Shown here: positions 57,806-64,000 of the stretch, piece by piece
How the letters are laid out: the number at the start of each line of letters is the position of its first letter
How positions within the stretch are numbered: position 1 is the stretch's first letter
Origin: Misgurnus anguillicaudatus
Taxonomy: Eukaryota; Chordata; Actinopteri; Cypriniformes; Cobitidae
Assembly: GCF_027580225.2 (NCBI RefSeq)
Contig: NC_073354.2
Location: 10,826,001-10,890,000 of the forward strand
Direction: 5' to 3'
DNA: 64,000 nucleotides
The notes under the pieces: generated by a model
What the model was told of the DNA's origin: nothing
The model's input: only the letters and a program-made list of their open reading frames with translations
The model's database searches: none
Program-made: the position numbers and the translations under genes

Positions 57806-58897
57806 AAAGGGACATATCATAAAAATCTGACTTTTTCCATGTTTAAGTGCTATAATTTGGTCCCCAGTGCTTCCATCAACCTAGAAAATGTGAAAAAGAT
57901 CAACCCAGTAACTTAGTTTTAATAAACCATTCTCTGCAAGCATTTGAAAAAATAGGTAATTGAAATTTGGCTTCCCTTATGATGTCTGAAGGGGATAATT
58001 CTGCCCTTTAATCTGCACTATCCAACCACTGCACTGCCATTTAGTGAAGAGATCAACTCGTTTGCACATTTCTTCCACATTTTTGCTCACACCTAAAAAG
58101 TGGCAATTTTAACATGTTTTAATAAATGATCTTTATGGTATTTTAAGCTAAAATGTCACATATGTACTCTGGAGACACCAAAGATTTATTTTACATCTTA
58201 AAAAAGTCTTTTGAAATGTCCCCTTTAAAGCTGCTGAAGCACTTGCTTGTTGACTGCTGAGATTGCATCTCATCTGGTTGTCATGAGCTCCGTTGACTTC
58301 CATAGTAGGAAAAACAGTATGGAATCAATGGTGCTCGAAACTGCTCGAAATATCTTTCTTTGTGTTCAGCAAAAAAATGTTATAGGTCTGTAACAATTTT
58401 TATTTTTGGATGAACTATCCCTTTAAAGGGACATATCATAAAAATCTGACTTTTTCCATGTTTAAGTGCTATAATTTGGTCCCCAGTGCTTCTATCAACC
58501 TAGAAAATGTGAAAAAGATCAACCCAGTAACTTAGTTTTAATAAACCATTCTCTGCAAGCAAGTGAAAAAATAGGTAATTGAAATTTGGCTTCCCTTATG
58601 ATGTCAGAGGGGGGTAGTTCTGCCCTTTAGTCTGCACTATCCAACCACTGCACTGCCATTTAGTGCAGAGATCAACTCATTCTGCACATTTTTGCTCACA
58701 CCTACAAAGTGGCAATTTTAACATGTTATAATAAATTATCTTTATGGTATTTTAAGCTAAAATGTCACATATGTACTCTGGAGACACCAAAGATTTATTT
58801 GACATCTTAAAAAAGTCTTTTGAAATGTCCCCTTTAAAGCCGCGTAAGCACTTGCTTGTTGCTTGTTGACTGCTGAGATTGCATCTCATCTGGTTGT
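57664..58897. repeat. Tandem duplication of a composite repeat, unit about 0.6 kb
   Basis: The unit begins GAGCTCCGTTGACTTCCATA-like sequence at 57664 and again at 58285. It holds the right end of the CACCC MITE plus a whole family A copy (57807-58231 and 58427-58840) and ends TTGACTGCTGAGATTGCATC near 58255 and 58870. Both junctions fall in the same place, so this is one duplication and not independent insertions. Confidence 0.85.
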
Positions 58898-58899
58898 CA

Positions 58900-60338
58900 G
58901 TCACGGTGACCAACAACAACAACGTCAAAATGCATGTTTCCCTCTCAGCAACTTTGAGACGTGATGTTTTCGGAAGAGATCACATGACTTTACACTTGAG
59001 CACAAACAATGTCACAGTTGAGCAAACTTGTGAAGCTAGCTTCCCCTCTCTCACCACACACAAACACTTACCCGATCACTCGCAGCTGTGTGGGGTGTGT
59101 GTTTTGGCGAGCACTTCAGAGAAATCGGAGCGCCGCCTCTTTTTTTGTTCGTACGCAAACACTCACGTTCATGCACTGTGAAATATGTAAACTTTGGTCC
59201 ATTGTCGCGTGTCCGACAGAATGTATCTCATTTTGGATTGCTGAATGGGGCAACATCAGCACATGTTGTCAACACACATCAACTCAAAATGTGTCTCATA
59301 TGCGGTCAAAGTCGAAGATCTCGTAGTGTGCATGATGTCTCAGCAAATTCCTTTGATACATATTGCACATAAAAATGGCAATACAACAAAGTGATTGGTA
59401 CAATGTGGGAATTTCTGTCTCTGAAAAGTATTTTCTTTTTCTACTTGGCATCTCATATCTTCTGTCAAGCTGTTCCACAAGATTTCTAAATCCTGGTTTT
59501 ATCAACGGCGTAAATAGGAATTTGGTCCATTTAAACTCTGCAACAGCCCTGTTAAGTTATTTTGCTTCTTGAAGTTGCTTTCATATTTTCTTGTCACTGA
59601 TAGTACTTCAGAAAGAGTAGGTTGGCTCCCTAATTAGCTTACTTTAAGAAAAATTAAGTTATTGTACATTATGTTGTGGCCGATTGTATGTTCTTTTATA
59701 AGTTATATTTTCTTTTATTGTACCACGTCAAGAACATTTGGATCAGACGGCATCTTCCTATCCTAGGCAGTTCTTGGCTAGAATAAGCTGCCATGTGGAC
59801 CATACTTTAAGCCAACAGTCTGGCTACACTAAGTTATACTATAGTAGCACAGGTGCTTATAATGAGGCTAACTAACATGTACATGTACAGCTGTACATAA
59901 TATATAGAGATCCAGTGTACTATTAAAGTCTGCCTGTGCCTTCTGATCTCTGCAATATTTGGGCAACAGAACACATATGTCAAGATTGTTTTGTTGCCTG
60001 CCTTTATGCTTTTGAACATTTGCAGGCCTGAATAAATGTCTGCAGGATACACACAGTATAAAACTGTATAGTGTAGTTTATCAGATATTAGTGTGTTAGC
60101 CTATGGGGAAGTTACAGCTCCTTACGATCCTCTCTGCACTCGTCTGCTGTTCGCCATATGGAGATGATAAACTTGAACTTTCCTTGTGCTCTGGTTTCTT
60201 CACCGCTTTTCCTTTTTTATATCTTTTGTGTCTGTTATGCTTCTGTATTTCATTGTCGTTCCTAAGTCATCTTCAGCCTTTATGTTGTTCTATCAGTCTT
60301 GTTTATGTCTGTGTATATGTCTGTCTTTGTCTTTCAGG
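58900..60338. other. Unassigned sequence
   Basis: No shared repeat and no convincing coding exon. The 108- and 100-codon frames here show no domain pattern. A T/C-rich run precedes 60339. Confidence 0.4.
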
Positions 60339-60410
60339 CAGATTATCCCTCAGCAATCTGTTCACCTGTGTTCAGTCCACTGCACTTTATATACTCAACA
60401 GCTTTGTGTG
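60339..60410 (+). other. Exon-like segment of unknown status
   Basis: A long pyrimidine-rich tract with CTTTCAG ends at 60338, and TGG|GTATGTGAG follows at 60411, so 72 bp look like a cassette exon on the plus strand. It could belong to the same hypothetical gene as the 43.4-kb block. The translation matches nothing I recognise, and such signals also arise by chance in T-rich DNA. Confidence 0.15.
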
Positions 60411-60476
60411 GGTATGTGAGAGAGATTAGCATTTTCTATTTTGGGTTCTTCATAATTTCCCATCACAGAAGTGTAC

Positions 60477-60591
<115 letters not shown>

Positions 60592-61403
60592 TTATTAGGG
60601 TAAATGCAAAACATGATTTGACTCACTTTTAAACAGTTAGATCCACTTGAGATGTCTTTTTTTACCCTAAAATCCAAAAATCTAAATCTAAAATCCAGGC
60701 TTATAATCTAAATATGGGAATAGAAGCATCCAAGCTTGATTTCATTCCAGGGCTCGAAATTAACCTTTTATTTATAAATTCGAAAATTTGATAGTTAAAG
60801 CACCAGTAAAAATGTAGGAGAATCCATAACTTCATCGTAAAGATTAAAAGCTTGAACAATCAAACTTGATCTTAAATGATTTGCCACGCAGTTAATATTT
60901 GCTTGCTCCATTTTTAAACAAGCTCTTATATAGGGCTGAACGATTTGTCCTAAAATCAAAACCTCGGTTAATTTAACATTTGACATTGGTTACGATTAAT
61001 GAGCGATTATTATTATTTTTTGCCTCATAGTTCACTGGCATGGTTTGTATTTTAAATATGGTCAGATATTAAAGGTGGGATATATTTTTCTATTGAAAGG
61101 GCATTTGTTGTTATCTTTGTGATTTTAAAAGAATTAAGTGAAGAGGAAAGTATTATGTGTGAAGGTTATTTATTGAGCATTTTGACCTTCAACTTAAATC
61201 AAAGCACACATTGCTTGAAATGAAAACAGTCACATTTTAGTATACTGTATACTGCAAGTTTCCTTAAAAAAGTAGAAAATAAATAACTTAATTTTTTTAA
61301 ACTCTAGTAATTCAGGGCTCCAGACTAATTTTGTTATTACTAGAAGTAGTGTACCCCCTGACTGAAAAATTTAGGGGCACAAGCAGAAAATTTAGGGCAA
61401 ACC

Positions 61404-61625
61404 TTAAAGGAACAGTATGTAAGAAATGTATATCAATTAATCATAAAATGTCCCTGATATATCACTAGACATTAAGAAATCATTTTCATTTCAAATACTT
61501 ATAACACTGACAACAGTGATCTGGCCAGGATATTGTCATTTAAAAAGTAGAGTTGCAGCCCTCAACTGATGTTTATGTTGTCATTTTGCGTATTGGCCAC
61601 CAGTTGTGTGATTGCAGTACACAAA
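61404..61625. mobile_element. Partial copy of the AAAGGAACAGTATGTA element
   Basis: Matches 19976-20171 then continues directly into the sequence found after 21992, proving it lacks the 1.8-kb insertion. Confidence 0.85.
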
Positions 61626-62094
61626 TACTTATATACAATAAGTTATATCTAGATAATGAGATGAGTGGCATGGTAATTCACATTGTATCCTTTACACATT
61701 TCTTGTCTTCTATTCAGTTTTCCTTAACTGTGGACACTGCTGTCTAAGACCTAACTCTCATCTATAATGTTTCTGGTGCTAATGTAGACTAGAAGTTCTC
61801 TCTATGCGTCATGCAAATTTGCGGTAAAAACTCGATCGCGCATTTCGTAGTTTTATCACGGGGCCCGCATTCGCACCTACTTCGTATTTCTTTGGCACTA
61901 GATGATCTGCTCAGTTAACACAGTGTTTGAGTTCTCCTCCATGTGTCTCTATGCTACTGACTGGACGGGGCGGAGCCACGTAACCTCACACGCCGTAGTA
62001 TGTTTTAAAGGGAAAGTATTAACAGGATTAAAAACCGAAAATAACCGACATGATAAAATAGGGTCGGTTAAAGTTTCAGAATTTCAGTTTCGAT

Positions 62095-63519
62095 TAGGGA
62101 TGTCCCGATCCGATCACGTGATCGGAAATCGGCCCCGATCACGTGGTTTCAGACTCGATCGGAATCGGACGTTACCTCCCGATCAGGACTCGGAAACATA
62201 TGCAGGGTTTAAAATCCATTAAGGTCTCGCTCTGCTCCGCGCCAGTGTACGCGCTGCGCTGGTGCGTGTGAACTGATGAGAAGAGAATAGGCTTGTTCGA
62301 CTTCATGCAGCGCCGCAACAACCGGCAGCCGGATGACGTCAAAGTTCCGCTAGAGCGATTTAAAAGCAAACTCCTCCGTATGATTTCCCGGATCACTCTC
62401 GCGGTAGTTTGACGTCACCCTGCTGTCGATTGTTGTCGAAAGCAAGCCTATTGACGTGCTTTCATTCATAAGCTTCACACTCGTGCGTGCAAGGAACCCA
62501 CGACGCGTTGATCATTTAAACGACGCGTTGATCGTTTTTGTCACCATGTGCTCAGACGCAGCTCCGCGTCTCACTCAGAACCTCAAGAACACGCATTCGC
62601 GCAGGATAATTTGACATTACTGGAGAGATGAGAGATAGAGAGGTAAGAATGGTGCACACGTCGAAAAAACTTAATAGAAGTCTAGAAACAAAGTATTAAA
62701 GTATGTATAGCCATTTCACTCATCTCATTACAATATGTTAACCAGATAACTGGATACAACTGATTGTATAGTTTAATAAAATAATGTATTTTGATTATAC
62801 AGATTAATTACGACCTAACTATAGGTATTTTATAACTAACTGCTGACCAGCTTAGGGAATCTCTATGGCTAATTTATAAGATATATTGCTGAATCAGTAT
62901 ATTGTTTATCTTGTTAATTTAGTCTTTTTGGGTAGCCTATCTTATGCCTAGATTTAGTCAAGGAGGTTGATTCTTGTAACTTCCTTCAAAGTTTGATCAA
63001 TTGTGCATAATGACATGTGCAACAAATGCATATAGTATGTCAGACTCATAGATTTGCATAATTTAAAGTTCCGTTTTTAAAGTTTGGGTCAACATGTGGC
63101 ACAGCTTTAAAACTGAAACTTATAAAATCCTATCAGAGGTCCAAAATGTCATTGAAACACACCAGTGGCTTTGCTGTCATCAGGATTAAACATGTTACCC
63201 CTCGAACCCTCCCTCCCAACAGAGCATCCCCACAAAATAAATCCCAATTTAACCCCTGTACATATACTATATATATTCTCATTATTTTTTAACACATCTG
63301 TAGTTATGCGCTGGCACAGAGTTAGACTCTTTTGACTCCACACAGAAACAGCAACGCGTGCGGCATGACATAAGGAACATCCTGGTTCTGTTTTTTTCGC
63401 TCTTATTTATTCTTTTTTTATGTATTATAGAAGTATCGGATCGGGACTCGGTATCGGCAGATACTCAAAATCAAATGACTCGGACTCGAGGGCAAAAAAA
63501 CCTGATCGGGACATCCCTA
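62095..63519. mobile_element. Inner hAT-type element TAGGGATGTCCCGATCC
   Basis: Ends TAGGGATGTCCCGATCC and GATCGGGACATCCCTA with near-perfect flanks GTTTCGAT/GTTTCGGT. The left third (62225-62642) is CpG-rich and ends GAGAG|GTAAGAAT, resembling a promoter plus first exon of a transposon gene, but no transposase is left. Confidence 0.8.
62287..62452. mobile_element. Third-level nested MITE, AATAGGCTTGTTCGAC
   Basis: Ends AATAGGCTTGTTCGAC and GTCGAAAGCAAGCCTATT, 166 bp, with GACGTCA words. Related sequence is present inside the 47225-48424 hAT (about 47900-48055). Confidence 0.65.
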
Positions 63520-63591
63520 GTTTCGGTTATTTTTCAATTAATCGTGCAGCCCTACTCTTATATGCTTAAGGCTTGCGGATTCACAGGGCCC

Positions 63592-63884
63592 CAGGGCTCC
63601 AGACTGCCATGGTCGCATTTTGCCACCAAAATTTGAGAGTGTGCCACTGAATTTTACATCCAGTTGCACATGTGATGCGACACTATATTTAAAACAGAAC
63701 ATTGTACTTTCTGCATCTATCATCAAAGTATTTATTAATAATACAGTGTATTATTTAATAGAAATGTGAATATTTGGTTAGCATGTTGATTTACGGTATG
63801 TGCCCCTAAATTTTCTGGTTGCGCCCCTAAAATTTTCAGTTGGGGTCCACTGTGCTCCTAGTAAAAAAAGTTAGTCTGGAGCCC
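63592..63884. mobile_element. MITE AGGGCTCCAGACT, about 290 bp
   Basis: Left AGGGCTCCAGACT and right AGTCTGGAGCCCT, flanked by GGGCCC-type sequence on both sides. A solitary end of the same family is at 61313-61402. Confidence 0.8.
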
Positions 63885-64000
63885 TGGGCCCTATAAAAAC
63901 CATTTAATGTTATTTGAAATAAATTTTTCAAATTTATTTTCTAATAATAATTTTACATTTTTTTTTTCTAAAATAATAAAAAATAAAATGAAAAAAATTT

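Larger units (their letters stand above)
60931..63554. mobile_element. hAT-type element TAGGGCTGMACGATT with 8-bp duplication and nested hATs
   Basis: Left TAGGGCTGAACGATT and right AATCGTGCAGCCCTA, flanked by CTCTTATA at 60923-60930 and 63555-63562. Its own body is AT-rich (60946-61312 and 61630-62086). No transposase frame. Confidence 0.85.

Noticed and set aside
59009..59326. Overlapping frames of 94-105 codons
   Set aside because: Three frames overlap without a preferred one, with no splice context or recognisable domain.

Overview
This window looks like nuclear DNA from a teleost fish, most likely a cyprinid or close relative. It holds three intron-bearing, conserved vertebrate genes in an AT-rich background packed with DNA transposons and miniature inverted-repeat elements (MITEs). 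The dominant repeats are fold-back elements with ends such as AAAGGGATAGTTCACCC, hAT elements with 8-bp target duplications, a Tc1-like remnant and a tRNA-derived SINE. These are typical of cyprinid genomes. The species call is inference; the gene calls rest on exon-by-exon reading with consistent splice phases.

Layout. (1) 2096-15308, plus strand: echdc2, a mitochondrial crotonase-family protein in 9 exons, 323 aa. (2) 15308-16843: a convergent intergenic region holding an AT-rich minisatellite of about 1.1 kb and a MITE. (3) 18062-40019, minus strand: zyg11, the CUL2 ubiquitin-ligase substrate receptor that reads N-terminal glycine degrons, in 16 exons, 739 aa; its first coding exon supplies only the ATG. 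Its introns are filled with nested transposons. (4) 40020-41115: a divergent promoter region with two GC boxes. (5) 41116-42054, plus strand: coa7, a Sel1-repeat protein needed for respiratory-chain complex IV assembly, in 3 exons, 229 aa. (6) From 42.1 kb to the end I find no convincing coding exon. A GC-rich block ending in a good splice donor at 43572/43573 may be the non-coding first exon of a gene continuing beyond the window. The rest is a transposon field: nested hATs, a Tc1 remnant, a CpG-dense tandem element, two long TG/CA microsatellites and a tandem duplication of a composite repeat.

The three genes are not an operon and there is no sign of a functional cassette. Echdc2 and Coa7 are both mitochondrial proteins, but their proximity is ordinary vertebrate synteny with zyg11. 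I found no evidence of a new biological system. The most interesting material is in the mobile DNA: a palindromic P-element-like MITE that carries several copies of a THAP zinc-finger exon, hAT MITEs that keep a BED-finger exon, two back-to-back palindromes in a zyg11 intron, one of which shares its core with a neighbouring hAT, and several insertions dated by empty-site copies inside the same window.
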